A program made the position numbers and the translations under genes. Below are positions 7,470 through 14,904 of a stretch of DNA of 34,010 bases, one piece after another. Source of the stretch: Clostridium sp. CAG:433 (GTDB taxonomy: Bacteria > Bacillota_I > Bacilli_A > RF39 > UBA660); NCBI GenBank assembly GCA_000433675.1, contig FR893553.1, forward strand, positions 1 through 34,010, written 5' to 3'. The notes beneath the pieces were generated by a model. The model was given only the letters and a program-made list of their open reading frames with translations. It was not told the origin of the DNA and made no database searches. Position 1 is the stretch's first letter, and each line of letters opens with the position of its first letter.

Positions 7470-8492
7470 ATGAAAACAGATGACTTTGATTATTATTTAC
7501 CAGAAGAATTAATCGCACAAACTCCAATAAAAGAAAGAGATCATTCAAGACTTTTAGTGCTTGATAAAAAAAATGGTGAAATTACGCATGAAAGATTTGA
7601 TCATATAATAAATTATTTAAATAAAGGTGATGTACTTGTTATAAATAATACAAAAGTAATACCTGCTAGAATAATTGGTACTAAAGAAGAAACAGGAGCA
7701 GTTATTGAAGTACTTATGTTAAAAGATCTTGGAAAAGATGAATGGGAATGCTTATGTAAACCAGCTAAAAGAGTAAAGGAAGGAACTATTATTAAATTCT
7801 CTGATGATTTAAAAGTAGAATGCACTAAGGTATTAGATGATGGTATTAGACATTTTAAATTTATATATGATGGAATACTTTTAGAAATATTAGATAGATT
7901 AGGTGAAATGCCACTTCCACCTTATATACATGAAAAGTTAGAAGATAAAAATAGATATCAAACTGTATATGCTAAAGAAGAGGGTAGTGCAGCAGCACCT
8001 ACCGCAGGTCTTCATTTTACAAAAGAATTACTTGAAAAAATAAAAGAAAAGGGTATTGATATAGAAGAGGTTACTCTTCATGTTGGACTTGGTACATTTA
8101 GACCTGTACAAGTAGAAGATGTAACTAAACATAAAATGCATAGTGAATTTTATATGATGAGTAAAGAGACTGCTGAAAATCTTAATAAGGCAAAAAAAGA
8201 AGGAAGAAGAATAATTGCAGTTGGTACAACATCAACAAGAACACTAGAAACAATAATGAATCTTTATGGTGAATTTAAAGCATGTTCTGGATGGACAGAA
8301 ATATTTATATATCCAGGTTTCGAATTTAAAGGAATTGATGCATTAATTACAAATTTCCATTTACCAAAATCAACACTTGTTATGCTTGTAAGTGCTTTTG
8401 CAGGTAAAGAAAAAATAATGAATGCATATAATGAAGCAGTTAAAAATAAATATAGATTCTTTTCATTTGGTGATTCAATGTTTATAAAATAA
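7470..8492 (+). CDS. queA: tRNA preQ1(34) S-adenosylmethionine ribosyltransferase-isomerase QueA
   Basis: 340 residues. Transfers and isomerises the ribosyl part of SAM onto preQ1 at tRNA position 34, giving epoxyqueuosine. Family blocks are clear: N-terminal DYYLPEELIAQTP, RDHSRLLVL, VINNTKVIPARI, the GSAAAPTAGLHFT block, THVGLGTF-like LHVGLGTFRPV, GTTSTRTLE, and the C-terminal TNFHLPKSTLVMLVSAFAG with FGDSMFI. GAGGT overlaps the stop of the previous gene. Works with tgt, which lies 1.1 kb downstream; the pair is contiguous in Bacillus subtilis but here is split by two minus-strand genes. Confidence 0.97.
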   Translation: MKTDDFDYYLPEELIAQTPIKERDHSRLLVLDKKNGEITHERFDHIINYLNKGDVLVINNTKVIPARIIGTKEETGAVIEVLMLKDLGKDEWECLCKPAKRVKEGTIIKFSDDLKVECTKVLDDGIRHFKFIYDGILLEILDRLGEMPLPPYIHEKLEDKNRYQTVYAKEEGSAAAPTAGLHFTKELLEKIKEKGIDIEEVTLHVGLGTFRPVQVEDVTKHKMHSEFYMMSKETAENLNKAKKEGRRIIAVGTTSTRTLETIMNLYGEFKACSGWTEIFIYPGFEFKGIDALITNFHLPKSTLVMLVSAFAGKEKIMNAYNEAVKNKYRFFSFGDSMFIK

Positions 8493-8520
8493 AAAATTAG
8501 GATTGTTTTCCTAATTTTTT
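8491..8520. terminator. Bidirectional terminator between queA and the minus-strand pair
   Basis: A 12-bp stem (8491-8502 with 8509-8520) with a 6-nt loop has A and T runs on opposite sides, so it can stop transcription from both converging genes. It overlaps both stop codons. Confidence 0.88.
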
Positions 8521-8964
8521 TATTAGTGCAGAACTATTTGATTTATTAAATCTTTTAGCAAATTCTCTTTCATAATCAATTAATTTTGTATCGTAAAATC
8601 CAAATTGTTCTGTAATTATTGTTTCAGTTTTAAAACTATCATTACTTCTCATATATACTTTTAAACATTTTAAGTTTGGATCGACTGTTTCTATTAGTAA
8701 TGCAATTGCTTCTTCAGGAGTGTATTTTTTTCTTTTTTCAATATCACTTGTTATATGCATCAAAATATTATAATATACAGGTCCAATTTTTTCATTATCT
8801 ATATATCTGTTTTTTAGTTCATTTGCTTCTTCAATAAGTTCATTCCTTCTATCATCTGATAATTTATCAAAACTTTCAAAATTTCTATTAAAGTAATAAA
8901 ACTTTGATTTAACTTTTATTTTAAGTGAGGGGTATTTGTGACACATTATTTTAAAATTTTCCAT
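8497..8964 (-). CDS. Hypothetical protein, paralog of its upstream neighbour
   Basis: 155 residues, family not recognised. The ATG has AAAGGAGG at ideal spacing. It shares many blocks with the gene at 8977-9471: KFYYFNRNFESFD, EEAIALLIETVDPNLK, and the C-terminal FGFYDTKLIDYEREFAKRFNKS. No signal peptide or membrane segment; probably a small cytosolic alpha/beta protein. The two genes are 12 nt apart and transcribed together from a promoter beyond 9471. The pair interrupts the usual queA-tgt order, suggesting insertion in this lineage. Confidence 0.8.
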   Translation of the reverse strand: MENFKIMCHKYPSLKIKVKSKFYYFNRNFESFDKLSDDRRNELIEEANELKNRYIDNEKIGPVYYNILMHITSDIEKRKKYTPEEAIALLIETVDPNLKCLKVYMRSNDSFKTETIITEQFGFYDTKLIDYEREFAKRFNKSNSSALIKKLGKQS

Positions 8965-8976
8965 ATATTCCTCCTT

Positions 8977-9471
8977 TTAATTATTTTCTGGTTTAAATAC
9001 TAAAGATTTAGGTTTAGCTTTATTAAATCTTTTAGCATATGCTAGTTCATAATCAATAAGTTTTGGATCATAAAATCCTAATTCTTTTGTGGATTTACTG
9101 TCCATTTCAAAATCAGTTTTACTTAATAAAAATATTTTTATTAATTTTAGTGATGGATCAATAGTTTCAATTAATAAAGTGACTGCTTCATAAGGGGCAT
9201 ATGTATGATTTTGTATATCATTATTTAAACAATTTAATACTTTATAATAGTCTGGGCAAAGTGCATTTTTTTCTTCACAATATTTTTTTTGAAGCAATAT
9301 TGCTTCCTTTTTTAATTCTTCTTTTCTTTCAACAGTTAATTCATTAAAACCATCAAAAGAACTTGTTAGATAGTAAAATCTATTTTTTACACCCTTTTTA
9401 AAAGTTTCATATTGAAATAATAAATTATCAGTATTATAATCAATTCTTGCTCTATATGCTACTTTAGTCAT
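8977..9471 (-). CDS. Hypothetical protein, first of a tandem paralogous pair
   Basis: 164 residues, family not recognised. The N-terminus has extra residues (VAYRARIDYNTDNLLFQYE) relative to its paralog at 8497-8964; the shared core includes RFYYLTSSFDGFNEL, YEAVTLLIETIDPSLKLIKIFLL and LGFYDPKLIDYELAYAKRFNKA. The conserved LLIET(I/V)DP and GFYD-KLIDYE-AKRFNK blocks would serve as the family signature. GGGAG lies 10 nt before ATG, and a near-consensus promoter is present upstream. Soluble by appearance. Function unknown. Confidence 0.8.
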   Translation of the reverse strand: MTKVAYRARIDYNTDNLLFQYETFKKGVKNRFYYLTSSFDGFNELTVERKEELKKEAILLQKKYCEEKNALCPDYYKVLNCLNNDIQNHTYAPYEAVTLLIETIDPSLKLIKIFLLSKTDFEMDSKSTKELGFYDPKLIDYELAYAKRFNKAKPKSLVFKPENN

Positions 9472-9504
9472 GTAAATAACACTCCCTTTTCATTAATGCC
9501 ACAT

Positions 9505-9533
9505 ATTATATAATAACTATTAAAAAAAGTCAA
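9505..9533 (-). promoter_or_regulatory. Sigma-A type promoter for the minus-strand pair
   Basis: On the minus strand TTGACT (9528-9533) and TATAAT (9505-9510) are separated by exactly 17 nt. It lies back to back with the tgt promoter. Confidence 0.85.
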
Positions 9534-9539
9534 AATTTG

Positions 9540-9548
9540 TGTTATAAT
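9540..9548 (+). promoter_or_regulatory. Extended -10 promoter of tgt
   Basis: TGT followed by TATAAT (9543-9548). The -35 position (around 9520-9525) is poor. The transcript leader would be only about 10-15 nt, with GAGGTG at 9556-9561. Confidence 0.7.
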
Positions 9549-9565
9549 CTTCTTTGAGGTGCATT

Positions 9566-10687
9566 ATGAAAATTAAATACGAATTATTAAAAACAGAAAA
9601 AAATACAAAAGCAAGAAATGGAATATTACATACAAATCATGGATCATATGAAACACCAATATTTATGCCAGTTGGAACACTTGCAAATGTTAAAACACTT
9701 GTTCCAGAAGAATTAAAAGAAATGCATAGTGCGGTAATACTATCTAACACATATCATTTATGGCTTAGACCTGGTGAAGATATAGTATCAAAAGCAGGAG
9801 GACTTCATAAATTTATGAACTATGATGGACCAATATTGACTGATTCAGGTGGATTTCAAGTATTCTCACTAGCAAAACCAAAAGATATTAGTGAAGAAGG
9901 AGTTAAATTTAAAAGTCATATAGATGGAAGAGAATTATTTTTAACACCAGAAAAAAGTATTGGAATACAAAATAAATTAGATAGTGATATAGCTATGAGT
10001 TTTGATGAATGTCCACCAGCAAGTGCAGACCATAAATATATGAAAAATAGTATTGAAAGAACACTTAGATGGGCCAAAAGAGGAAAAGATGTACATAATA
10101 ATGAAAATCAATCACTATTTGGTATTATCCAAGGTGGTGCATACGAAGATTTAAGAAAATTTTCAGCAACCGAAACTGTTAAACTTGATTTTGATGGTTA
10201 TAGTATTGGTGGTGTTGCAAATGATAATGAATCAAAAGAAGATATGTATAAAGCAATAGATTATTCAATTCCATATATACCAGATGATAAACCTAGATAT
10301 TTAATGGGTGTCGGAGAACCAGTTGATATTATAGAAGGTGTTATTAGAGGAATTGATATGTTTGATTGCGTTCTTCCAACTAGAATCGCAAGACATGGTA
10401 ATGCCTTTACAAGAGACGGTAAAATGAATCTTAGAAATTTAAAATTCAGAGAAGATTTTACACCTATTGAAAGTGATTGCGATTGTTATACATGTAAACA
10501 CTATACAAGAGCGTATATTAGACATTTATTAGTTGCGAATGAACAACTTGCGGGTAGACTACTTTCTATACATAATATTAGATTTTTAATAAGACTTACA
10601 GAAGATTTAAGAGAAGCAATTAAAAATGATAATATACTAGAATATAAAGAAGAATTTTTAAGTAGATATGAAAAAAATAAGAAATAA
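9566..10687 (+). CDS. tgt: tRNA-guanine(34) transglycosylase Tgt
   Basis: 373 residues. Exchanges guanine 34 of Tyr, His, Asn and Asp tRNAs for preQ1, the step before QueA. The frame is open from a TTG at 9554, but GAGGTG (9556-9561) points to ATG 9566, and MKIKYELL fits the family's usual N-terminus. Catalytic Asp93 lies in TDSGGFQ and nucleophile Asp267 in MFDCVLPTR. The zinc site is CDCYTC (Cys305, 307, 310) with His336 in SIHN. IIQGG and GVGEP blocks are present. Length is normal. A bidirectional terminator follows. Confidence 0.98.
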   Translation: MKIKYELLKTEKNTKARNGILHTNHGSYETPIFMPVGTLANVKTLVPEELKEMHSAVILSNTYHLWLRPGEDIVSKAGGLHKFMNYDGPILTDSGGFQVFSLAKPKDISEEGVKFKSHIDGRELFLTPEKSIGIQNKLDSDIAMSFDECPPASADHKYMKNSIERTLRWAKRGKDVHNNENQSLFGIIQGGAYEDLRKFSATETVKLDFDGYSIGGVANDNESKEDMYKAIDYSIPYIPDDKPRYLMGVGEPVDIIEGVIRGIDMFDCVLPTRIARHGNAFTRDGKMNLRNLKFREDFTPIESDCDCYTCKHYTRAYIRHLLVANEQLAGRLLSIHNIRFLIRLTEDLREAIKNDNILEYKEEFLSRYEKNKK

Positions 10688-10701
10688 ATCTTATTTTTTT
10701 T
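10671..10701. terminator. Bidirectional terminator between tgt and the minus-strand membrane gene
   Basis: A 12-bp A/T-rich stem (10671-10682 with 10689-10700) and 6-nt loop, A-run on one side and T-run on the other. It serves both converging genes and overlaps the tgt stop region. Confidence 0.85.
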
Positions 10702-11047
10702 GTTTCTTAAAGTTAATTCCAATCATACTAGAAAGTACTAAAGTAACTATAGTAATTAAATAATAAATAATTTCTTTTACATTAATTTTATATTTAAATA
10801 ATAAAGATAATCCTAAGAATATAACAATTGTAATAAGAGCCATTTTAAGTCCTTCAAGCCATCCTTTTTTATTACTTAATCTTCCAATTCTAATACCAGT
10901 TAAAACAAATATAAGAATAAAACTTATTATTTTTAAAGCATTATTAAATGAAGTACTTGTGATATTAAAATAATAAAGAATAGTATATATTAAAGTAAAA
11001 ATTAGAATTAGAATAAATTCGTAAACAGTAGTTTTTAAATATTTCAT
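10691..11047 (-). CDS. TIGR04086-like four-helix membrane protein (YrzE-like)
   Basis: 118 residues. Four hydrophobic segments are visible (around EFILILIFTLIYTILYYF, IISFILIFVLTGI, MALITIVIFLGLSLL and IIYYLITIVTLVLSSMIGI), with short charged loops and a lysine-rich end. This size and pattern, next to tgt, match the small TIGR04086 family; in Bacillus subtilis yrzE lies near tgt. An in-frame GTG at 11056 belongs to the AGGTG ribosome-binding site, so ATG 11047 is chosen. Here it is inverted relative to tgt. Role unknown; the family link rests on topology and context. Confidence 0.75.
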   Translation of the reverse strand: MKYLKTTVYEFILILIFTLIYTILYYFNITSTSFNNALKIISFILIFVLTGIRIGRLSNKKGWLEGLKMALITIVIFLGLSLLFKYKINVKEIIYYLITIVTLVLSSMIGINFKKQKK

Positions 11048-11125
11048 ATTAATCACCTAGTAAATATTATTCATTTTGAATAAATTTTATACATTTAATC
11101 ATAATAAAAATAGGTGATTAATATG
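11045..11125. repeat. Perfect 15-bp inverted repeat carrying both divergent start sites
   Basis: catattaatcaccta at 11045-11059 is the exact reverse complement of taggtgattaatatg at 11111-11125. Each arm holds the ribosome-binding site and ATG of one divergent gene, with 51 nt of AT-rich DNA between. Confidence 0.9.
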
Positions 11126-11758
11126 ATTTGGACAATTATTTTTAGAACAGTATTATTTTATTTTTTAGTTGTAATAGCATATAAAATAATGGGAAAGAGA
11201 GAAGTAGGAGAACTTGGTGTATTTGATTTTATTATATCAATGCTTATATCACAATTAATTGCAATATGTATTGAGAATTATAAAGATCCAATATGGTTTG
11301 TAATTGTACCAACATTAATATTAGTTTTATTTCAAATAGTATTTTCATTTTTATCATTAAAAAGCAATAAATTTAGAGATATATTAGATGGAAAAGAAAG
11401 TGTAATAATATCAAATGGTAAGTTAAATTTTAGTGAAATGAAAAAACAGAAATATAATTTAAATGATTTATTACTTCAATTACGCGATAAAGGAATAAGA
11501 ACAATAGAAGAAGTAGATTATGCAATATTAGAAACAAACGGTAAATTATCAGTATTTCAAAAACAAGATGATAATAATAATGTTTTTCCTTTGCCATTAG
11601 TGCTTGATGGTGTAATAGAAGAAAATAATTTAAAATTTATTAATAAAACAAGAAAATGGTTAAATAATGAATTAAGTAAAAAGAAAATAAATCTAGATAA
11701 TATTTTTTATGCATTTTATAAAGATGATGAGATATATGTAATAGAAAACGAAAATTAA
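11123..11758 (+). CDS. YetF/DUF421 family membrane protein
   Basis: 211 residues. Three N-terminal membrane helices (about residues 4-22, 33-48, 54-78) include the family block YKIMGKREVGELGVFDFIIS; a cytoplasmic domain follows with ILDGKESVIISNGK, LLLQLRDKGIRTIEEVDYAILETNGKLSVFQ. These are the DUF421 marks of the YetF family, linked in Bacillus to spore-associated or general stress functions that are poorly defined. ATG 11123 is preferred over GTG 11114, which is part of the AGGTGA ribosome-binding site. It ends with a U-tailed hairpin. Family call firm; function open. Confidence 0.9.
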   Translation: MIWTIIFRTVLFYFLVVIAYKIMGKREVGELGVFDFIISMLISQLIAICIENYKDPIWFVIVPTLILVLFQIVFSFLSLKSNKFRDILDGKESVIISNGKLNFSEMKKQKYNLNDLLLQLRDKGIRTIEEVDYAILETNGKLSVFQKQDDNNNVFPLPLVLDGVIEENNLKFINKTRKWLNNELSKKKINLDNIFYAFYKDDEIYVIENEN

Positions 11759-11770
11759 TTTCGTTTTTTT
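11745..11770 (+). terminator. Terminator after the YetF-like gene
   Basis: A 9-bp stem (11745-11753 with 11759-11767) with a 5-nt loop and a T run to 11770; it covers the stop codon. Confidence 0.88.
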
Positions 11771-11824
11771 ATTTGCTTATTGTATAATGTTAATATTAGT
11801 TGACAAATTTCAAAGTTAAAATGC

Positions 11825-11853
11825 TTGAATGCAACTTATATATTTTTTATAAT
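11825..11853 (+). promoter_or_regulatory. Promoter of the XRE regulator operon
   Basis: TTGAAT (11825-11830), 17 nt, TATAAT (11848-11853). A separate TTGACA at 11800-11805 has no -10 at the proper distance, and another TATAAT lies at about 11783; the region may hold a second start or an operator. Confidence 0.8.
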
Positions 11854-11875
11854 GAACTTGAAATGAGGTGAAAGT

Positions 11876-12469
11876 ATGTCTTTAGGAGAAAGACTATTAG
11901 ATTTAAGAAAAAAGAAAGGATTATCACAAGAAGAAATTGCGGGATTATTAGATGTATCAAGACAAACAGTAAGTAAATGGGAAACAGATCAAAGTACACC
12001 AGATTTTGATAAAATTATTCCTATTTGTAAGTTATATGAAATAGATGCAAATGAATTATTAACAGGTGAAAAAAGTAGTGTAAAAGCACCTAGCGATAAT
12101 AGAAAAAGTGCGAAAACAATAAGTTTATCAATTGTTCTTTATATACTATCTACTGTATGGATTATTTTTGCAACAGCAACATTAAATAAACCAATACTTG
12201 GTGTATGTGTATTTTTAATAATAATTGCACTAGCAACTGGGCTTCTTATTTATAATGCCATCTTAAATAAAAAAGAGAAAAAACAAAAAACAAGAGAAGA
12301 AAAATTAGTAAGTCAAATAAATGAAATAATAACAATATTTATACTTGTTATATATTTTATTGTAAGTTTTACGACTATGGCTTGGCATATTACTTGGATT
12401 TTATTCATAATAAATGTATTAATTGAAGAAATAGTTAAATTGATTTTTTCTTTAAAGGGAGGTAAATAA
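11876..12469 (+). CDS. XRE-family HTH regulator with membrane domain
   Basis: 197 residues. The N-terminal helix-turn-helix spans about residues 5-62 (LLDLRKKKGLSQEEIAGLLD, VSRQTVSKWE, the TPDFDKIIPICKLYEI block typical of Firmicutes Cro/CI-type regulators). About four hydrophobic helices follow (near residues 78-97, 105-127, 150-167, 170-191). So it is a membrane-attached DNA-binding protein that may sense envelope state. GAGGTGA precedes ATG. Its stop overlaps the start of the next gene by one base, so the DUF4097-like protein is translationally coupled and likely functionally linked. The 22-nt spacer between promoter and ATG leaves room for self-regulation, which is inferred. Confidence 0.9.
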   Translation: MSLGERLLDLRKKKGLSQEEIAGLLDVSRQTVSKWETDQSTPDFDKIIPICKLYEIDANELLTGEKSSVKAPSDNRKSAKTISLSIVLYILSTVWIIFATATLNKPILGVCVFLIIIALATGLLIYNAILNKKEKKQKTREEKLVSQINEIITIFILVIYFIVSFTTMAWHITWILFIINVLIEEIVKLIFSLKGGK

Positions 12470-13368
12470 TGAAAAATAATAAAGCATTAACAATTGTTTT
12501 AATATGTATATGTTCTATTTTTACTATTTTATTATCTATATTTTTAGTAGTATCAATAAAAGATAAAAATAAATTTACATTTAATTTTGGTTTTCTTAAA
12601 AAAGGAGAAAGTAATAATTTAATATATAATGAAAGCTTTGATGATATAAATAAAAATGTTAATATTAAAGTTTCTTCATCCAATATTTATATAAAAAATT
12701 CAAATGATAATAAAGCAACATTAAAAATGTATGGAAGTGAAAAATCAAAAGATGATTTAAAAGTAACAAACGAAGAAGATTTAAATATAAATGTTGAATC
12801 AAAAGGATGCATTGGTTTTTGTTTTAATAATGAAGTAGATAAAGTTGTATTATATTTGCCAGAGGCATTTGATAAAAAAATAAATATTGAAAATTCTTAC
12901 GGAGATGTAAAAATAGAAAAATTTGAAAATGTTATATTAAATGCAAAAATATCAGCGGGTGATATTAATGTAGATACTGTAAAAGAAATTAATATAGATA
13001 ATGATTATGGCGATGTTTTTATCAAGAAAGTTGAAAATGCTAAAATTAATGCTAGTGCGGGAGATATAAAAATTGATGAAGTAAATAATATAAATGCAGA
13101 TAATAACTATGGAGACATAAAAATTAAAAATGTATATAATTATATAAACTTAAATTGTGATTGTGGTGATATAAAAATAAATAATGCCACTTTAAATAAA
13201 AATTCAGTAATTAAAGATGATTATGGTGATATTACTATTTCATATATTAAAAATGTGTATATTGATTCAAAAACAGATTATGGAGATAATGATATAAATA
13301 ATAATGATAGAAAATCAGATATAGTTTTAAAGATTAAAAACAATTGCGGAGATATAAAAGTTAATTAA
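12469..13368 (+). CDS. Membrane-anchored DUF4097-like beta-repeat protein
   Basis: 299 residues. One N-terminal membrane anchor (about residues 7-29) and then a domain of short repeats, each about 20 residues, centred on GDI or YGD: NSYGDVKIE, SAGDINVD, NDYGDVFIKK, SAGDIKID, NNYGDIKIKN, CGDIKINN, DDYGDITIS, TDYGDNDI, CGDIKVN. This spacing is that of a right-handed beta-solenoid as in DUF4097/LiaG-like envelope proteins. The start overlaps the regulator stop (TAATG). Role probably in envelope stress sensing together with the regulator; this is inferred from the pairing. A strong terminator follows. Confidence 0.88.
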   Translation: MKNNKALTIVLICICSIFTILLSIFLVVSIKDKNKFTFNFGFLKKGESNNLIYNESFDDINKNVNIKVSSSNIYIKNSNDNKATLKMYGSEKSKDDLKVTNEEDLNINVESKGCIGFCFNNEVDKVVLYLPEAFDKKINIENSYGDVKIEKFENVILNAKISAGDINVDTVKEINIDNDYGDVFIKKVENAKINASAGDIKIDEVNNINADNNYGDIKIKNVYNYINLNCDCGDIKINNATLNKNSVIKDDYGDITISYIKNVYIDSKTDYGDNDINNNDRKSDIVLKIKNNCGDIKVN

Positions 13369-13389
13369 TTTGACTTTTATATCTTTTTT
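13351..13389 (+). terminator. Terminator after the DUF4097-like gene
   Basis: An 11-bp stem (13351-13361 with 13373-13383) with an 11-nt loop and six T. Its 3' half contains the -35 of the next promoter. Confidence 0.85.
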
Positions 13390-13398
13390 GAATATAAT
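13370..13398 (+). promoter_or_regulatory. Promoter of the 13426 gene, overlapping a terminator
   Basis: TTGACT (13370-13375), 17 nt, TATAAT (13393-13398). The -35 lies inside the terminator hairpin of the preceding gene. Confidence 0.85.
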
Positions 13399-13425
13399 AT
13401 AGTTCGTTTGAAAAAGGGTGATATT

Positions 13426-14043
13426 ATGAAAGAAAACTTAATAAATTTAAAAAATCAATTAATTGAAAGCCAAAAAAATAATAGTGAACCAGGATATGTT
13501 TTTGTTAATGTAAATGATTCACTAGTAAATGGTGATACACATTATAGTGAGGAATATTATAACAATATGATTGTACCTGCGAATATAGCGGCATATAAAG
13601 TTATAAAATATTATGAAAGCCAACTTGAGAATCATAAAAAGTTAAAACATACTACTTCAGATAAAGTAGATTTAGAAATAGGTATAGAAGTAGTTGTCAA
13701 AGGAAAAACATATGAGGCTGAAAAAAGAAAACATTATAAATATGAAGATATGGTTGTAATTGCGCCATATGCATTTACAGACTTAGGTCCTGGTGAAGAT
13801 AGAATATATTTAGAAGATGTAATCGTTCCAGAAGAAGAAAGAGTAAAGGCTCCATATATGGCGGTTAATTACGAAGAATTTTTTAAAGAAATGAAAGATT
13901 ATGGATACGATTTTGGTGCTTCAACATATGTTGATTTACTTACAAGATTTAAAAATTTAGAATATATATATGATATATGGGATGATAAAATTTTAAATCC
14001 ATCATTAAGTATTGAAGCAAGTAAACAAAAGAAATTAATATAG
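13426..14043 (+). CDS. Hypothetical cytosolic protein
   Basis: 205 residues, family not recognised. The frame extends to TTG 13408, but GGGTGAT upstream of ATG 13426 marks the likely start. No signal peptide or membrane segment. The middle contains APYAFTDLGPGEDRIYLEDV followed by IVPEEERVKAPYMAVNYEEF, and the end has DLLTRFKNLEYIYDIWDD. It has its own near-consensus promoter and is therefore expressed alone or with the ZIP gene 45 nt on. A 17-bp palindrome overlaps its stop. Confidence 0.75.
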   Translation: MKENLINLKNQLIESQKNNSEPGYVFVNVNDSLVNGDTHYSEEYYNNMIVPANIAAYKVIKYYESQLENHKKLKHTTSDKVDLEIGIEVVVKGKTYEAEKRKHYKYEDMVVIAPYAFTDLGPGEDRIYLEDVIVPEEERVKAPYMAVNYEEFFKEMKDYGYDFGASTYVDLLTRFKNLEYIYDIWDDKILNPSLSIEASKQKKLI

Positions 14044-14055
14044 TTCTAAACTATA
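14039..14055. promoter_or_regulatory. 17-bp palindrome before the ZIP transporter gene
   Basis: TATAGTT, CTA, AACTATA: two 7-nt arms around a 3-nt centre, with no T run, so not an obvious terminator. It could be an operator; it does not match the Zur, Fur or MntR boxes I know. Confidence 0.35.
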
Positions 14056-14088
14056 GGAAATATTCATTTATATTATTAGGTGATAATA

Positions 14089-14835
14089 GTGGATATTTTC
14101 TATAGTTTTTTTATTACTTCTTTAGCAGGTTTAGCAACTATGTTAGGTACATTTGTAATATTTTTTTCATCAAAAAATAAAGACAAAATAATTATTTCTT
14201 CATTATCTTTTGCAGCTGGTGTTATGGTATGTGTTTCACTTTTAGATTTAATGCCAGAATCATTAAATATGCTTAATAATAACTTAAACTTATTTTTAAG
14301 TATTATATTATTTTTAATATTTTTGTGTATTGGTGTTTTAACATCTATGGCAGTGGATAAATATTTACCAGAAACAAAAGAAAATACAAAACTATATAGA
14401 GTTGGAATAATATCTATGCTTGCGATTATACTTCATAATATTCCAGAAGGTATCGCAACATTTATGGCATCAAGTATGGATAAAACACTCGGAATAAGTT
14501 TAGCAATCGCAATAGCTATGCATAATTTACCAGAAGGAATAAGTATCGCAGTACCAATTTATTATTCTACAAATAAAAAATCAAAGGCATTTATTTATAC
14601 ATTTATATCTGCTATTTCTGAACCATTTGGTGCATTAATAGCGTTTATCTTTCTAAAAAACTTTGTAAATGATATATTCATGGGATTATTATTCTCTTTT
14701 ATTGCGGGAATAATGATACATATATCATTTTATGAATTACTTCCAGAATCTAAAAGATATAAAAACTATAAACTAACATCCATATTCTTTATTATTGGAA
14801 TTATATTTATGTGTATTAATTTATTTTTATTTTAA
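14089..14835 (+). CDS. ZIP-family metal transporter (ZupT-like)
   Basis: 248 residues with about eight membrane helices. Imports divalent metal such as zinc, possibly manganese or iron. The two metal-site motifs are present: HNIPEG at residues 116-121 and HNLPEG at 145-150, with a further polar site in SEPFGALIA and YELLPES at the C-terminus. AGGTGAT (14078-14084) places the start at GTG 14089 rather than the upstream GTG 14080, which lies within that ribosome-binding site. A compact ZupT-type layout with N-terminal ATMLGTFVIFF block. The Ca2+ ATPase gene follows after 69 nt, giving a metal-transport pair. Confidence 0.92.
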   Translation: MDIFYSFFITSLAGLATMLGTFVIFFSSKNKDKIIISSLSFAAGVMVCVSLLDLMPESLNMLNNNLNLFLSIILFLIFLCIGVLTSMAVDKYLPETKENTKLYRVGIISMLAIILHNIPEGIATFMASSMDKTLGISLAIAIAMHNLPEGISIAVPIYYSTNKKSKAFIYTFISAISEPFGALIAFIFLKNFVNDIFMGLLFSFIAGIMIHISFYELLPESKRYKNYKLTSIFFIIGIIFMCINLFLF

Positions 14836-14904
14836 AAATAATGTCGATTAAAACTAGTATTAATTTAAGAATTATCCTCGTAATATTTTTTAGGAGGAAT
14901 AAGA

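Noticed and set aside
8497..9471. Phage or toxin-antitoxin pair in the minus-strand island
   Set aside because: The two proteins are paralogs of similar size with no toxin, antitoxin or DNA-binding motif visible.
9554..9565. TTG start that would extend Tgt by four residues
   Set aside because: It overlaps the GAGGTG ribosome-binding site; ATG 9566 gives the normal family N-terminus.
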